Counted from the first letter of the stretch, positions 27,296 through 36,821 are shown. The stretch is DNA of 64,000 nucleotides from Aeromicrobium panaciterrae (GCF_031457275.1 NZ_JAVDWH010000001.1:620001-684000), one strand, 5' to 3'. Translations and numbers: made by a program. Notes: generated by a model from the sequence alone, not told the origin.

Positions 27296-28579
27296 ATGCC
27301 TGCAGTGGTGATCGTCGGGGCCCAGTGGGGCGACGAAGGCAAGGGCAAGGCGACAGACCTGCTCGGTAGCCGCGTCGACTACGTCGTGAAGTTCAACGGT
27401 GGCAACAACGCCGGACACACGGTCGTGATCGGCGATCAGAAGTACGCCCTCCACCTGCTGCCCAGCGGCATCCTGAGCCCCGGGTGCGTTCCGGTCATCG
27501 GCAACGGCGTTGTCGTCGACCTCGAAGTGCTGTTCCACGAGATCGACGGCCTGGAGGAGCGCGGCATTGACACCTCGCGCCTGGTCATCAGCTCCAACGC
27601 CCACGTCATCGCCGACTACAACCGGACGCTCGACAAGGTCAACGAGCGCTTCCTCGGCAGCCGCAAGATTGGTACGACGGGTCGCGGCATCGGTCCCACG
27701 TACGCCGACAAGATGAACCGACTCGGCATCCGCATCCAGGACCTCTTCGACGAGAAGATCCTGCGCGAGAAGGTCGAGGCCGCACTCGAGCTCAAGAACC
27801 AGATCCTCACCAAGGTCTACAACCGTCGCGCTGTTGAAGCCGAAGAGATCGTCGAGGAGTTGCTGTCATACGTCGACAGGCTCCGCCCGATGGTCGCCGA
27901 CACAGCCCTCGTTCTGCACCAGGCACTGGCCGAGGGCAAGACCGTGCTGCTCGAAGCAGGTCAGGCGACGCTGCTCGACGTCGACCACGGCACCTACCCG
28001 TTCGTGACCTCCTCGTCCGCGACGACCGGTGGTGCGTGCACCGGCTCCGGTATCGCGCCGACGGAGATCACTCGCGTCATCGGCATCATCAAGGCGTACG
28101 CAACCCGCGTTGGCGAAGGGCCCTTCCCGACCGAGCTGTTCGACGACGACGGTGAGCAGCTGCGCAAGAACGGCGCCGAGTTCGGCACCACGACAGGTCG
28201 CCCGCGACGCTGTGGTTGGTACGACGCTCCGATCGCTCGCTATGCGGCGCGGATCAACGGCGTGACCGACTTTGTGCTGACCAAGCTCGACGTGCTGACC
28301 GGCTGGGACCAGATCCCGGTGTGCGTCGCGTACGACGTGGATGGCGAGCGGGTCGACGAGATGCCGATGACGCAGACCGGCTTCCACCACGCCAAGCCGA
28401 TCTACGAGTACTACCCCGGTTGGACCGAGGACATCTCTGAAGCTCGCACGTTCGAAGACCTTCCGAAGACGGCGCAGGAATACGTGCTCGCCCTCGAAGG
28501 TATGTCGGGATCGCGTATCTCGACGATCGGTGTCGGACCCGATCGTGAGCAGACGATCGTGCGACACGACCTCCTCTGA
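27296..28579 (+). CDS. purA: Adenylosuccinate synthetase
   Basis: A 427-residue protein, exactly family length. It joins IMP and aspartate with GTP, the first committed step to AMP. Motifs: [15 protein letters not shown] (P-loop), [38 protein letters not shown]-equivalent [17 protein letters not shown], and [16 protein letters not shown]. The open frame extends upstream to 27062, but that part lies in the CGNR gene; ATG 27296 fits the family N-terminus. Confidence 0.96.
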   Translation: MPAVVIVGAQWGDEGKGKATDLLGSRVDYVVKFNGGNNAGHTVVIGDQKYALHLLPSGILSPGCVPVIGNGVVVDLEVLFHEIDGLEERGIDTSRLVISSNAHVIADYNRTLDKVNERFLGSRKIGTTGRGIGPTYADKMNRLGIRIQDLFDEKILREKVEAALELKNQILTKVYNRRAVEAEEIVEELLSYVDRLRPMVADTALVLHQALAEGKTVLLEAGQATLLDVDHGTYPFVTSSSATTGGACTGSGIAPTEITRVIGIIKAYATRVGEGPFPTELFDDDGEQLRKNGAEFGTTTGRPRRCGWYDAPIARYAARINGVTDFVLTKLDVLTGWDQIPVCVAYDVDGERVDEMPMTQTGFHHAKPIYEYYPGWTEDISEARTFEDLPKTAQEYVLALEGMSGSRISTIGVGPDREQTIVRHDLL

Positions 28580-28589
28580 CGAGCGCCGA

Positions 28590-28601
28590 TAGGGTCGACA
28601 C
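28590..28601 (+). promoter_or_regulatory. Leaderless -10 box of purD
   Basis: TAGGGT (28590-28595), 6-nt spacer, GTG. Confidence 0.55.
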
Positions 28602-29858
28602 GTGAAGACACTCGTCATCGGCACAGGCGGCCGCGAGCACGCACTCGCTCTTTCGCTCTCACGTGATCCACAGGTCACCGAGGTTCACGCGGCTCCCGGC
28701 AATCCGGGTATTGCCGCGTTCGCGACGCTGCACGATGTCGACCAGCTCGACGGTGCCGCAGTTGCGGCGCTCGCGCAGTCGCTCGACATCGACCTCGTGA
28801 TCGTCGGACCTGAGGCGCCACTCGTCGCGGGTGTCGCGGACGCCGTACGTTCAGTCGGCATCGCGTGCTTCGGACCAAGCGCCGCAGCTGCCCAGCTCGA
28901 AGGCTCCAAGGCATTCGCCAAGCAGGTCATGGCTGCCGCCGAGGTGCCGACCGCGATGGCGCACGTGTGCGACACCCCCGAACAGGCCGCAGCCGCACTC
29001 GACGCTTTCGGTCCGCCGTATGTCGTCAAGGACGACGCGCTGGCGGCCGGCAAGGGTGTTGTTGTCACCGACGACCGTCAGGCCGCGCTCGACCATGCAG
29101 CAGCATGTGGTCGAGTCGTGATCGAGGAGTACCTCGACGGACCCGAGGTCTCCCTGTTCGCCATCACCGATGGTGAAACCGTCCTCCCACTTCAGGCCGC
29201 GCAGGACTTCAAACGCGCGCTCGACGGTGACGAAGGACCCAACACCGGCGGCATGGGCGCCTACACCCCGCTCGACTGGGCGCCAGACGATCTGGTCGCC
29301 GAGGTGTCGCGTCGTGTTCTGGTGCCCACGGTTCAAGAGATGGCTCGTCGAGGCACGCCTTTCCAGGGGCTCCTCTACGCAGGCCTCGCGCTGACCAGCC
29401 GCGGCACCCGCGTCATCGAGTTCAACGCCCGGTTCGGCGATCCGGAGACCCAGGCGTTGCTCGCTGTCCTCAAGACTCCGTTGTCCGCCCTGCTCAACGG
29501 CGCTGCGACCGGCACGCTCGGCGAGGTCGGTATGCCGCAGTGGCACAAGGAATCAGCCGTCACGATCGTGATGGCCGCCGAGGGCTACCCCGAGTCGCCC
29601 CGCAGCGGCGACGAGATCACCGGTATTGAGGCGGCAGACGCGATCGACGGTGTCGATGTGATTCACGCAGGAACCGCGCTGATCGGTGGCGAGCTGGTGA
29701 CCTCTGGCGGCCGTGTTCTGTCGGTCACCGCAACTGGCAGCACCCTCAACGAAGCGCGCGAGCGTGCGTACGCCGGCGTGGCCGAGATCAGCTTCGACGG
29801 CGCCCACGCCCGTACGGATATCGCCCTTGCAGCAGCGGATGGGACAATAGAGGCGTGA
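28602..29858 (+). CDS. purD: Phosphoribosylamine-glycine ligase
   Basis: A 418-residue ATP-grasp ligase forming GAR. Motifs: IGTGGREHALALSLS, VIVGPEAPLVAGVADAVR, PPYVVKDDALAAGKGV (ATP-binding Lys), EGPNTGGMGAYTP, VIEFNARFGDPETQA. The GTG start follows a TAGGGT box. Its stop overlaps the purB GTG by 4 nt, yet purB also has its own -10-like GACAAT. Confidence 0.95.
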   Translation: MKTLVIGTGGREHALALSLSRDPQVTEVHAAPGNPGIAAFATLHDVDQLDGAAVAALAQSLDIDLVIVGPEAPLVAGVADAVRSVGIACFGPSAAAAQLEGSKAFAKQVMAAAEVPTAMAHVCDTPEQAAAALDAFGPPYVVKDDALAAGKGVVVTDDRQAALDHAAACGRVVIEEYLDGPEVSLFAITDGETVLPLQAAQDFKRALDGDEGPNTGGMGAYTPLDWAPDDLVAEVSRRVLVPTVQEMARRGTPFQGLLYAGLALTSRGTRVIEFNARFGDPETQALLAVLKTPLSALLNGAATGTLGEVGMPQWHKESAVTIVMAAEGYPESPRSGDEITGIEAADAIDGVDVIHAGTALIGGELVTSGGRVLSVTATGSTLNEARERAYAGVAEISFDGAHARTDIALAAADGTIEA

Positions 29859-31276
29859 CCACACCCAACGTTCTGGCCAGCCGATACGCATCGCCGGAGC
29901 TTGCGCGCATCTGGTCACCCGAACACAAGATCGTCCTTGAGCGTCGCCTGTGGATCGCCGTCCTGACGGCTCAGAAGGATCTTGGCGTTGAGACCCCGGA
30001 TGGCGTCATCGAGGCGTACGAATCGGTCATCGACCAGGTCAACCTCGCGTCGATCGCCGACCGCGAAAAAGTCACCCGCCACGACGTCAAGGCTCGCATC
30101 GAGGAGTTCGCCGCGCTGGCGGGCACCGAGCACATCCACAAGGGCATGACCTCGCGCGATCTCACTGAGAACGTCGAGCAGCTGCAGATCCGAGCCTCGC
30201 TCGAGCTCGTACGCGATCGTGGCGTTGCCACGTTGGCTCGTCTCGGACGCCTCGCCACCGAGCACGCTGAGCTGGTGATGGCTGGCCGCAGTCACAACGT
30301 GGCAGCCCAGGCGACAACGCTTGGCAAGCGCTTCGCAACGATCGCCGATGAGCTGCTCGTCGCGATGGAGCGACTCGATGACCTGATCGCTCGCTACCCG
30401 CTTCGCGGCATCAAAGGCCCAGTCGGCACGGCTCAGGACCAGCTCGATCTGCTGGGCGGTGACGAAGCCAAGCTCGCAGAGCTGGAGCAGCGCGTTGCCC
30501 GTCACCTCGGCTTCGACAAGGTCCTCACCAGCGTCGGCCAGGTCTACCCACGCTCGCTCGACTACGACGTCGTCACCGCGCTGGTCCAGCTGGTCGCCGC
30601 TCCCTCCAACCTCGCCACCACCATCAGGTTGATGGCCGGCAACGAGATCGTGACCGAGGGCTTCAAGCCCGGCCAGGTCGGCTCGAGCGCCATGCCGCAC
30701 AAGATGAACACCCGCTCGTGTGAGCGCGTCAACGGCCTCGCCGTGATCCTTCGTGGCTATGCGTCGATGGTGGGCGAGCTCGCCGGCGACCAGTGGAACG
30801 AAGGCGACGTTTCGTGCTCAGTCGTACGCCGGGTCGCACTGCCTGACGCGTTCTATGCCGCCGACGGATTGTTCGAGACGTTCCTGACTGTGCTCGACGA
30901 GTTCGGCACCTTCCCTGCGGTCATCCAGCGTGAGCTCGACCGCTACCTGCCGTTCCTCGCGTCGACCAAGGTCCTCATGGCCGCCGTACGCAATGGTCGC
31001 GGTCGCGAGTCTGCCTACGACGCCGTCAAGCAGCACGCGGTCGCCGTAGCCCTCGAAATGCGTGAGAAGGGTGCTGCAGAGAACGATCTGTTCGCGCGCC
31101 TGGCTGCTGATGAGCGTCTTGGCCTGTCGGAGTCCGACCTCGCGTCGCTGGTCGCCTCGCCGATCGACTTCACGGGCGCAGCCGTCAGTCAGACTGCTGC
31201 AGTCACCCAGCGCATCGAAGAACTGGTTGCGGCCCATCCCGAGGCAGCTGCGTACGCGCCCGGCTCCATTCTGTGA
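29855..31276 (+). CDS. purB: Adenylosuccinate lyase
   Basis: A 473-residue fumarase/aspartase-superfamily enzyme acting on SAICAR and adenylosuccinate. The signature GSSAMPHKMNTRSCERVNG is intact. HKGMTSRDLTENVEQLQIR, MAGRSHNVAAQATTLGKR and IKGPVGTAQDQL carry active-site residues. The GTG overlaps purD by GTGA, and its own stop overlaps the GTG of a 36-residue membrane peptide. Confidence 0.95.
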   Translation: MTTPNVLASRYASPELARIWSPEHKIVLERRLWIAVLTAQKDLGVETPDGVIEAYESVIDQVNLASIADREKVTRHDVKARIEEFAALAGTEHIHKGMTSRDLTENVEQLQIRASLELVRDRGVATLARLGRLATEHAELVMAGRSHNVAAQATTLGKRFATIADELLVAMERLDDLIARYPLRGIKGPVGTAQDQLDLLGGDEAKLAELEQRVARHLGFDKVLTSVGQVYPRSLDYDVVTALVQLVAAPSNLATTIRLMAGNEIVTEGFKPGQVGSSAMPHKMNTRSCERVNGLAVILRGYASMVGELAGDQWNEGDVSCSVVRRVALPDAFYAADGLFETFLTVLDEFGTFPAVIQRELDRYLPFLASTKVLMAAVRNGRGRESAYDAVKQHAVAVALEMREKGAAENDLFARLAADERLGLSESDLASLVASPIDFTGAAVSQTAAVTQRIEELVAAHPEAAAYAPGSIL

Positions 31277-31383
31277 GCGAACCTGACCCGAGGCACCGCT
31301 ACATCGGCTTGGTCGTGGCGGTCGTCGTCGTGATCGCGTCCGTGCTCTATCACGTCGACTTCTGGAACGAATTCAACAACTGA
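31273..31383 (+). CDS. 36-residue single-pass membrane micropeptide between purB and purC
   Basis: A GTG at 31273 overlapping the purB stop (GTGA) opens 36 codons: an N-terminal charged stretch SEPDPRHRYI, one strong TM helix (GLVVAVVVVIASVLYHV) and the tail DFWNEFNN. Clean composition, tight coupling and position argue that it is real. The tail and the positive N-terminus suggest a cytoplasmic N-terminus. No family recognised. Confidence 0.62.
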   Translation: MSEPDPRHRYIGLVVAVVVVIASVLYHVDFWNEFNN

Positions 31384-31412
31384 GCACCTCCGCACGTTGC
31401 GAGTGCCGCCGA

Positions 31413-31424
31413 TAGGCTGAGCCC
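31413..31424 (+). promoter_or_regulatory. Leaderless -10 box of purC
   Basis: TAGGCT (31413-31418), 6-nt spacer, GTG. Confidence 0.55.
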
Positions 31425-32288
31425 GTGCCCATTGAGATCCCCGGAACCCGCCACATCCACTCGGGCAAGGTGCGCGATCTGTACGACACCGGCGACGGCA
31501 ATCTGCTGATGGTGGCGTCGGACCGGATCTCGGCATTCGACTTCGTTCTCGAGCCCGGCATCCCCGACAAAGGTGAGCTGCTCACGCGTATGTCGCTGTG
31601 GTGGTTCGACCAGCTCGAGGACATCGTTCCGAATCACATGATCTCGACCGAGGTCCCGGAGAACGTACGCGGACGTGCCGTGATCTGCGAGAAGCTCGAC
31701 ATGTTCCCGGTCGAATGTGTCGTCCGCGGCTACCTCACCGGCTCCGGACTCATCGACTACAACGCGACCGGTGAAGTGTGCGGCGTCCCGCTTCCCGCTG
31801 GTCTGGTCGATGGTGACCGTTTGCCCGAGCCGATCTTCACGCCGGCGACCAAGGCCGAGATGGGCGAGCACGATGAGAACGTCTCGTTCGAGGCTGTCGT
31901 GGACACGATCGGTCTCGAGACCGCCAACGCCCTGCGTGATCTGACCCTGCAGGTCTACTCGCGCGCCGAGGGAGTCGCGCGTGAGCGCGGGATCATCCTT
32001 GCCGACACCAAGCTGGAGTTCGGGGCACGGGCCGATGGCACGATCGTGCTCGCCGATGAGGTCCTCACCCCCGACTCGTCACGCTTCTGGCCTGCCGACG
32101 AGTGGCAGCCGGGTCGGACGCAGCCGTCATACGACAAGCAGTTCGTACGCAACTGGCTGCTGTCACCCGAGAGCGGCTGGGACAAGGCCAGCAACACCCA
32201 GCCCCCGGACCTGCCAGCCGACATCGTCGCCAAGACTCGCGAGCGCTACGTCCAGGCGTACGAACAGCTCACCGGGCTTGCCTTCTAA
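31425..32288 (+). CDS. purC: Phosphoribosylaminoimidazole-succinocarboxamide synthase
   Basis: A 287-residue SAICAR synthetase. Motifs: [54 protein letters not shown] and [12 protein letters not shown]. It ligates aspartate to CAIR with ATP. Its stop overlaps the convergent Ser/Thr kinase stop (CTAA, 4 nt). Confidence 0.95.
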   Translation: MPIEIPGTRHIHSGKVRDLYDTGDGNLLMVASDRISAFDFVLEPGIPDKGELLTRMSLWWFDQLEDIVPNHMISTEVPENVRGRAVICEKLDMFPVECVVRGYLTGSGLIDYNATGEVCGVPLPAGLVDGDRLPEPIFTPATKAEMGEHDENVSFEAVVDTIGLETANALRDLTLQVYSRAEGVARERGIILADTKLEFGARADGTIVLADEVLTPDSSRFWPADEWQPGRTQPSYDKQFVRNWLLSPESGWDKASNTQPPDLPADIVAKTRERYVQAYEQLTGLAF

Positions 32289-33187
32289 CGCAGCAGGAAC
32301 CAGGTCGCTGCTGCTGAGGCTCCGAAGATCACCATCGCCAGCGTGGTCAGGACTGCGGGCGAAATCTGACGCCTGAGGCGTTTGACGTCCTTGGCCTTCG
32401 TACCAGCCGCAACCTGCTCCAGCGCATCGGCAAAGGCAGCGGCGGACACGGGCCGATCCGCAGGGCGGGTGGCGAGAGCCGATGCGAGAACGCGATCGAG
32501 TGCGCGCGAGCCTGCGCCATCGAGCCGAGGAGGCCGCGTATCGGGCGTACGCTTGAGCAGCGATCCAGGATCGCTGACGTTGAACGGCTGCTTGCCGGAC
32601 AGCAGCTCGTACGTGACCGCGCCGAGCGCGTAGACGTCAGAGCGCGCGTCGACGGCTTCGCCACGAGCTTGCTCGGGCGCCATGTACGCCGGGGTACCGG
32701 TCGTGACGGTGACTCCGCTCGCCTCGGCAAGCCGTTTCGCACTTCCGAGGTCAGCTACGAGCACGCGCTCGCCTTCGCCGACGAGCAGGTTGGTGGGCTT
32801 GATGTCGCGGTGAAGAACGCCGGCGTCGTGAAGGACTTGAACGGCTCGCGCAGAATCGACAGCCAGTTTCAGTGCCTGTTCGGTCGGCACAGGGGTCTTG
32901 ACTCGATCGGCGACAGTGCCGCCGTCGATGAAGTCCATGACGAAGTAGGGACGCTCCTCATGAGTGCCGATGTCGTAGACCCGAATGACGCGCGGGCTGT
33001 CGATCTTGCGCAGCAAGCGAGCCTCCGAGAGGAATCGTTCGCGTACGTCAGCGTGGTGCGCCCAGTTTTCGGCGAGGATCTTGACCGCGACCGGGATTTC
33101 GAGCTCCGGGTCGAAGCCGCGCCAGACCATGGCAAAGGCACCGAAACCTTGCACCCCATCAAGGCGGTAGCGCCCTATTTGTTTCAT
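32285..33187 (-). CDS. Membrane-anchored Ser/Thr protein kinase
   Basis: A 300-residue protein. The Hanks-type kinase domain (about 5-255) has the Gly loop [29 protein letters not shown] and [21 protein letters not shown]. The Mg-binding loop reads ADLGSAK, a DLG variant of DFG that some active kinases share. A basic stretch ([11 protein letters not shown]) and one C-terminal TM helix ([20 protein letters not shown]) anchor it, with no extracellular sensor beyond the membrane. It is divergent from an ECF sigma factor 22 nt away, an arrangement suggesting joint regulation. Confidence 0.9.
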   Translation of the reverse strand: MKQIGRYRLDGVQGFGAFAMVWRGFDPELEIPVAVKILAENWAHHADVRERFLSEARLLRKIDSPRVIRVYDIGTHEERPYFVMDFIDGGTVADRVKTPVPTEQALKLAVDSARAVQVLHDAGVLHRDIKPTNLLVGEGERVLVADLGSAKRLAEASGVTVTTGTPAYMAPEQARGEAVDARSDVYALGAVTYELLSGKQPFNVSDPGSLLKRTPDTRPPRLDGAGSRALDRVLASALATRPADRPVSAAAFADALEQVAAGTKAKDVKRLRRQISPAVLTTLAMVIFGASAAATWFLLR

Positions 33188-33197
33188 AGGGCTTCAG

Positions 33198-33209
33198 TAT
33201 GGTCGATGC
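33198..33209 (+). promoter_or_regulatory. Leaderless -10 box of sigma factor gene
   Basis: TATGGT (33198-33203), 6-nt spacer, ATG. It sits in the 22-bp divergent gap with the kinase, so the two promoters must overlap. Confidence 0.5.
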
Positions 33210-33758
33210 ATGCGGGAGGACGAGCAGCTGATCGAACTGGCGCGCTCAGGCGACGCCTGGGCGATGGAGGAATTGCTCACCCAGATACGGCCGAGGGTCG
33301 TCAGCCGATGCGCTCGACTCCTTCCTCACACGCTCGATGCTGAGGAAGCCGCACAGGACGCGTTGCTGTCCATCGCGACGCATCTCAAGGACTACAACGG
33401 CAGCGGCTCGTTCGAGGGTTGGGTAACGGTGATTGCCTCCAACTCTGCTCGCCAGACCTACCGGGCGCTCAAGCGCAGGTTCGCCGAACGGGCGGTGAGC
33501 GAGCTCCCCAACGCGCCAGATCCGCGTACCACCAGCGTGATCGCCGGCAGCCGCATCGACTTGCTCGACGCGATCGAGGCGCTCGAGCTGGCGCATCCCG
33601 AGACCGCCGAGGCCTTCGTACTGCGTGACGTCGGATCGATGTCGTACGACGAGATCGCCGAGCTGACCCAGTCGCCATTGGGCACGGTGAAGGCGCGCAT
33701 CCACACTGCGAGAGGATTCGTACGTGGAAAGTTGGGGGTCGATGTCGACAACTTTTGA
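33210..33758 (+). CDS. ECF-type RNA polymerase sigma factor
   Basis: A 182-residue sigma-70 group 4 protein. Region 2 is about residues 20-90 (DAEEAAQDALLSIATHLKDY, GSFEGWVTVIASN). Region 4 is about 118-175 (RDVGSMSYDEIAELTQSPLG and TVKARIHTARG). No anti-sigma gene adjoins it. The next gene encodes a secreted protein and the divergent gene a membrane kinase, which could act as signalling partners (inference). Confidence 0.88.
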   Translation: MREDEQLIELARSGDAWAMEELLTQIRPRVVSRCARLLPHTLDAEEAAQDALLSIATHLKDYNGSGSFEGWVTVIASNSARQTYRALKRRFAERAVSELPNAPDPRTTSVIAGSRIDLLDAIEALELAHPETAEAFVLRDVGSMSYDEIAELTQSPLGTVKARIHTARGFVRGKLGVDVDNF

Positions 33759-33824
33759 GTTGCGACGTGCATCTCTGTTCATGACGAACGCTCCATGGGG
33801 AGCACCAAGAAGCAGGAGATTGTC

Positions 33825-34496
33825 ATGAAGCAGCAAGTCGCGGCCGCAATTCTGGCGGCCAGCATGGTCGGTGGCGTCGGCACAGGTGTTGTGGCTCATC
33901 AGCTGAACTCTGACGACCCCAAAGCGTCGCCGACTGCGACTCCGTCCACCACTGCCACCAAGCCGAAGCCGGCCAAGACCAAGCCCGCACCGGTCAAGAC
34001 GACCGCGGCGCCGCTGCCAGCTGCGCTGCTGCCCCTCACCTCGCTGAAGATCCTGGCCGGCCAGGTCGGCCCGGTGAAGGTCGGCATGACCAAGGCCCAG
34101 GCGTTCGCGACGGGATACCTCAACCAAGACGTCCCGCGGACTGCCTGCGGAACGGTCGACAAGCTCGCGTGGAAGGACGCCTACAAGGCAACTCTCGACA
34201 TCTACACACTGGATGATGGTGAGGTCTCGTCGATCGGTGTGAGCAATCCGGGTCCGTCGACGCTGTCGGGGCTCCAGGTCGGAAGCACCTTCAAGGCGGT
34301 CAAGGACGTACTCGGTCCCGAGCATGCGCCGGAAGAAATGGGCTACGGCCAGACCGGCATGATCATCAACCAGGGCGACAGCTGGATCGGGTTCCTGTTC
34401 AACGCGGCGCCCGATGCAGTCACGGACGCGACACCGGTGTCGTTCATCGAGGTCACTCGCGGCAACCCGCCGGGCCTGATGCGCGACGGCTGCTGA
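33825..34496 (+). CDS. Secreted protein with Thr/Pro/Lys-rich linker
   Basis: A 223-residue protein. A signal peptide or N-terminal anchor (MKQQVAAAILAASMVGGVGT) is followed by a low-complexity linker (ASPTATPSTTATKPKPAK and more) spanning about residues 30-65. A globular domain of about 150 residues then contains GPVKVGMTKAQAFATGYL and QVGSTFKAVKDVLG, reminiscent of repeats found in other actinobacterial secreted proteins. AGGAG lies 7 nt before ATG 33825. Function unknown; possibly a target of the upstream sigma factor. Confidence 0.78.
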   Translation: MKQQVAAAILAASMVGGVGTGVVAHQLNSDDPKASPTATPSTTATKPKPAKTKPAPVKTTAAPLPAALLPLTSLKILAGQVGPVKVGMTKAQAFATGYLNQDVPRTACGTVDKLAWKDAYKATLDIYTLDDGEVSSIGVSNPGPSTLSGLQVGSTFKAVKDVLGPEHAPEEMGYGQTGMIINQGDSWIGFLFNAAPDAVTDATPVSFIEVTRGNPPGLMRDGC

Positions 34497-34567
34497 CCCG
34501 ATAGCCCTCCTCAGGGGTGCGTTCGGGCGGCTATGGTGAAGTCCCCGTCACACCTGAGGAGCGCATC

Positions 34568-36124
34568 GTGGGCAACCTGGCCACCCTTCTGGAGAAGTCC
34601 GCCACCGAATATCCCGACCGCACGGCGATCGTGTTCGGTGACACCCGGCTGACGTACGCGCAGGTCAACGGCGCCGCCAATCAGGTCGCCAACCTGTTGG
34701 TGTCGCGTGGGATCAAGCCCGGCGACAAGGTCGCACTCTCGTGCGCCAACCTCCCGTACTTCAGCACGATCTACTACGGCATCCTCAAGGCCGGTGCGAC
34801 CGTGGTGCCGCTCAACATCCTGCTCAAGGGTCGCGAGGTCGCGTACCACCTGAACGACAGCAACGCGAAGGCCTACTTCGCGTTCGAGGGCACGCCTGAC
34901 CTGCCGATCGGCGACGCAGCATGGGAGGGCTTTCAGGCGACTGACTCGTGCACCGAGTTCTTCCTGATCAAGCTCGACTCCGCACAGCCGGCACCGCTGA
35001 GCCCGCCGGAGTTCTTCTCGCCGCTAGTCGCTGAGCAGCCTCCGACCTTCGACACCGTCGAGACGGATGACGACGACACCGCCGTCATCCTCTACACATC
35101 CGGTACGACGGGTCAGCCCAAGGGCGCCGAGCTCCGCCACCGCAACATGCGCGACAACGCGCTGATGGGAGCCGAACTCTTCGGTGCCAATGCGTCGAGC
35201 CCCGACACCTATCTCTGCGTGCTGCCGCTGTTCCACTCATTCGGCCAGACCGTGATCCAGAACGGCGGCTTCGCGTACGGCGGCACGGTCGTCATGCTCC
35301 CGCGTTTCGATGCTCAGGCCGCGCTTGGCCTGATGCTGAAGGAGAAGGTGTCGTTCTTCGCTGGCGTGCCGACGATGTACTGGGGACTGCTCGCCGCTCT
35401 CGACGAGAGCGTCGACGTGAAGCAGTTGGCTGAGAACCTCCGCGTTGCCGTTGCCGGTGGCGCGGCATTGCCGGTAGACATCCACAAGCAGTTCCAGGAG
35501 CGTTTCGGCGTCACGATCCTCGAGGGCTACGGCCTTTCGGAGACGTCGCCGGTGGCGTCGTTCTCGCGTTTCGGTCAGGAGCCGCGCGTCGGTTCGATCG
35601 GTCTGCCGATCCCGGGTGTCGAGATGAAGCTGATCAACGACGACTGGACCGATGTCGAGGACGGCCCCGACGCCGTCGGCGAGATCGCGATCAAGGGTCA
35701 CAACATCATGAAGGGCTACTACGCCCGACCCGACGCGACCGATGAAGCGATCAAGGACGGCTGGTTCCGCTCGGGCGACCTCGCCAAGAAGGATGAGGAC
35801 GGTTTCTACTACATCGTCGACCGTTCGAAGGACATGATCATTCGTGGCGGATTCAACGTCTACCCGCGAGAGCTCGAAGAGATCCTGATGGAGCACCCGG
35901 CCGTGTCGTTGGTGGCCGTCATTGGTGTCCCGCACGACTCGCACGGCGAAGAGATCAAGGCGTACGTCGTCAAGAACAAGGACCACGACGATGTGTCCGA
36001 GGCTGACCTGGTGGCATGGGGCAAGGAGCAGTTCGCGGCGTACAAATACCCCCGCGAGGTCGTCTTCATCGACGAGCTGCCCATGACGTCGACCGGCAAG
36101 ATCCTCAAGCGCGAGCTCAGCTGA
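34568..36124 (+). CDS. Fatty-acid-CoA ligase (AMP-binding)
   Basis: A 518-residue ANL-superfamily adenylating enzyme. Motifs: AVILYTSGTTGQPKGAELRH (P-loop), GYGLSETSPVASFSRFG, GWFRSGDLAKKDEDGFYYI, RSKDMIIRGGFNVYPRELEE and the C-terminal catalytic Lys in TSTGKILKREL. It activates a carboxylic acid, probably medium- or long-chain, to its acyl-CoA. GTG 34568 has GAGGAG 7 nt upstream, so I reject the longer frame from 34517. Confidence 0.9.
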   Translation: MGNLATLLEKSATEYPDRTAIVFGDTRLTYAQVNGAANQVANLLVSRGIKPGDKVALSCANLPYFSTIYYGILKAGATVVPLNILLKGREVAYHLNDSNAKAYFAFEGTPDLPIGDAAWEGFQATDSCTEFFLIKLDSAQPAPLSPPEFFSPLVAEQPPTFDTVETDDDDTAVILYTSGTTGQPKGAELRHRNMRDNALMGAELFGANASSPDTYLCVLPLFHSFGQTVIQNGGFAYGGTVVMLPRFDAQAALGLMLKEKVSFFAGVPTMYWGLLAALDESVDVKQLAENLRVAVAGGAALPVDIHKQFQERFGVTILEGYGLSETSPVASFSRFGQEPRVGSIGLPIPGVEMKLINDDWTDVEDGPDAVGEIAIKGHNIMKGYYARPDATDEAIKDGWFRSGDLAKKDEDGFYYIVDRSKDMIIRGGFNVYPRELEEILMEHPAVSLVAVIGVPHDSHGEEIKAYVVKNKDHDDVSEADLVAWGKEQFAAYKYPREVVFIDELPMTSTGKILKRELS

Positions 36125-36134
36125 TCCCGTACCA

Positions 36135-36650
36135 GTGACAGACAGCGGCACCTTCCACATCAACCCGGACACCGGGCGCCCAAACGAGTGCCCGGATCCG
36201 TTGAACTGCAAGTTCGGCGGCGACGACTTCCACTACGCCTCCAAGCATGATGCCGAGGTTGCGTGGAAGGCGCGCCAGCTCGAGCGCGGGATCATCGCGT
36301 ACCGCTCGGTGATGCAGAAGCAGGAACAGAAGGAAGAGGAGCAGACGCTCGCTGCCCTCCGCAAAAAGGCCCAGGGCAGCGCCAAGAAGGTGTCCTGGGG
36401 TGTGCTCCGCTCGCTGGCGGTGAAGAACCTGTCGAAGTACCTCGTCAACTTGACCGGTTTGGTCGTCTCCTACATCGTCGTCTCGGGTCGCTGGCTGTCC
36501 GACGACTGGGCTCGTCGGTTGATTCCGATCATCGCGACGGTGACCTTGGTCGGGTTCTCGATCTGGTTCGGTATCCGGATCTACAAGGGCAGTCGCAAGA
36601 CCGTGCGTGTGGTGAAGAAGAAGCGCCAGGCGCGCAAGGTCACGCGCTGA
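36135..36650 (+). CDS. Two-TM protein with N-terminal Cys/Gly/His-Tyr motif
   Basis: A 171-residue protein. The N-terminus has FHINPDTGRPNECPDPLNCK then FGGDDFHYASKHDAE, a Cys-x6-Cys-FGG-x3-HY arrangement that I associate with an uncharacterised motif at the start of various actinobacterial and phage proteins. A charged coiled-coil-like stretch (QKQEQKEEEQTLAALRKKAQ) leads to two TM helices near residues 105-155 and a very basic tail (GSRKTVRVVKKKRQARKVTR). GTG start, 10 nt after the ligase stop. Function unknown. Confidence 0.75.
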   Translation: MTDSGTFHINPDTGRPNECPDPLNCKFGGDDFHYASKHDAEVAWKARQLERGIIAYRSVMQKQEQKEEEQTLAALRKKAQGSAKKVSWGVLRSLAVKNLSKYLVNLTGLVVSYIVVSGRWLSDDWARRLIPIIATVTLVGFSIWFGIRIYKGSRKTVRVVKKKRQARKVTR

Positions 36651-36658
36651 CCTGTCAC

Positions 36659-36821
36659 AGGGCGTGTCTCCCCATTCACCGCCGGCTCGCGCGGCCCCGC
36701 ATCCCGTCTGACGGCGTTATCCTCCTTCGCCGCACAACCCCGTTGCGCCTCAGTCGTCTGCCTTGCCAGCCGAGCGCGGATGCCACGCTCCCTCTCGGCG
36801 GCCAATGGAGAGACACGCCCT
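36659..36821. repeat. 163-bp element bounded by 18-bp inverted repeats (MITE-like or structured RNA)
   Basis: Left end AGGGCGTGTCTCCCCATT (36659-36676) and right end AATGGAGAGACACGCCCT (36804-36821) are inverted repeats matching at 17 of 18 positions. Just inside, CCGCCG pairs with CGGCGG. The 127-bp core carries no reading frame of note and a smaller hairpin (GGCG...CGCC) around 36711-36731. It fills the gap before purS, and its last base is the first T of the purS -10 box. No target-site duplication is evident. Size and ends suggest a miniature inverted-repeat element; a long-range RNA structure is the alternative. Confidence 0.6.

Noticed and set aside
36659..36821. Insertion sequence
   Set aside because: Inverted repeats are present but there is no transposase frame and no clear target duplication; recorded as a MITE-like repeat or RNA instead.
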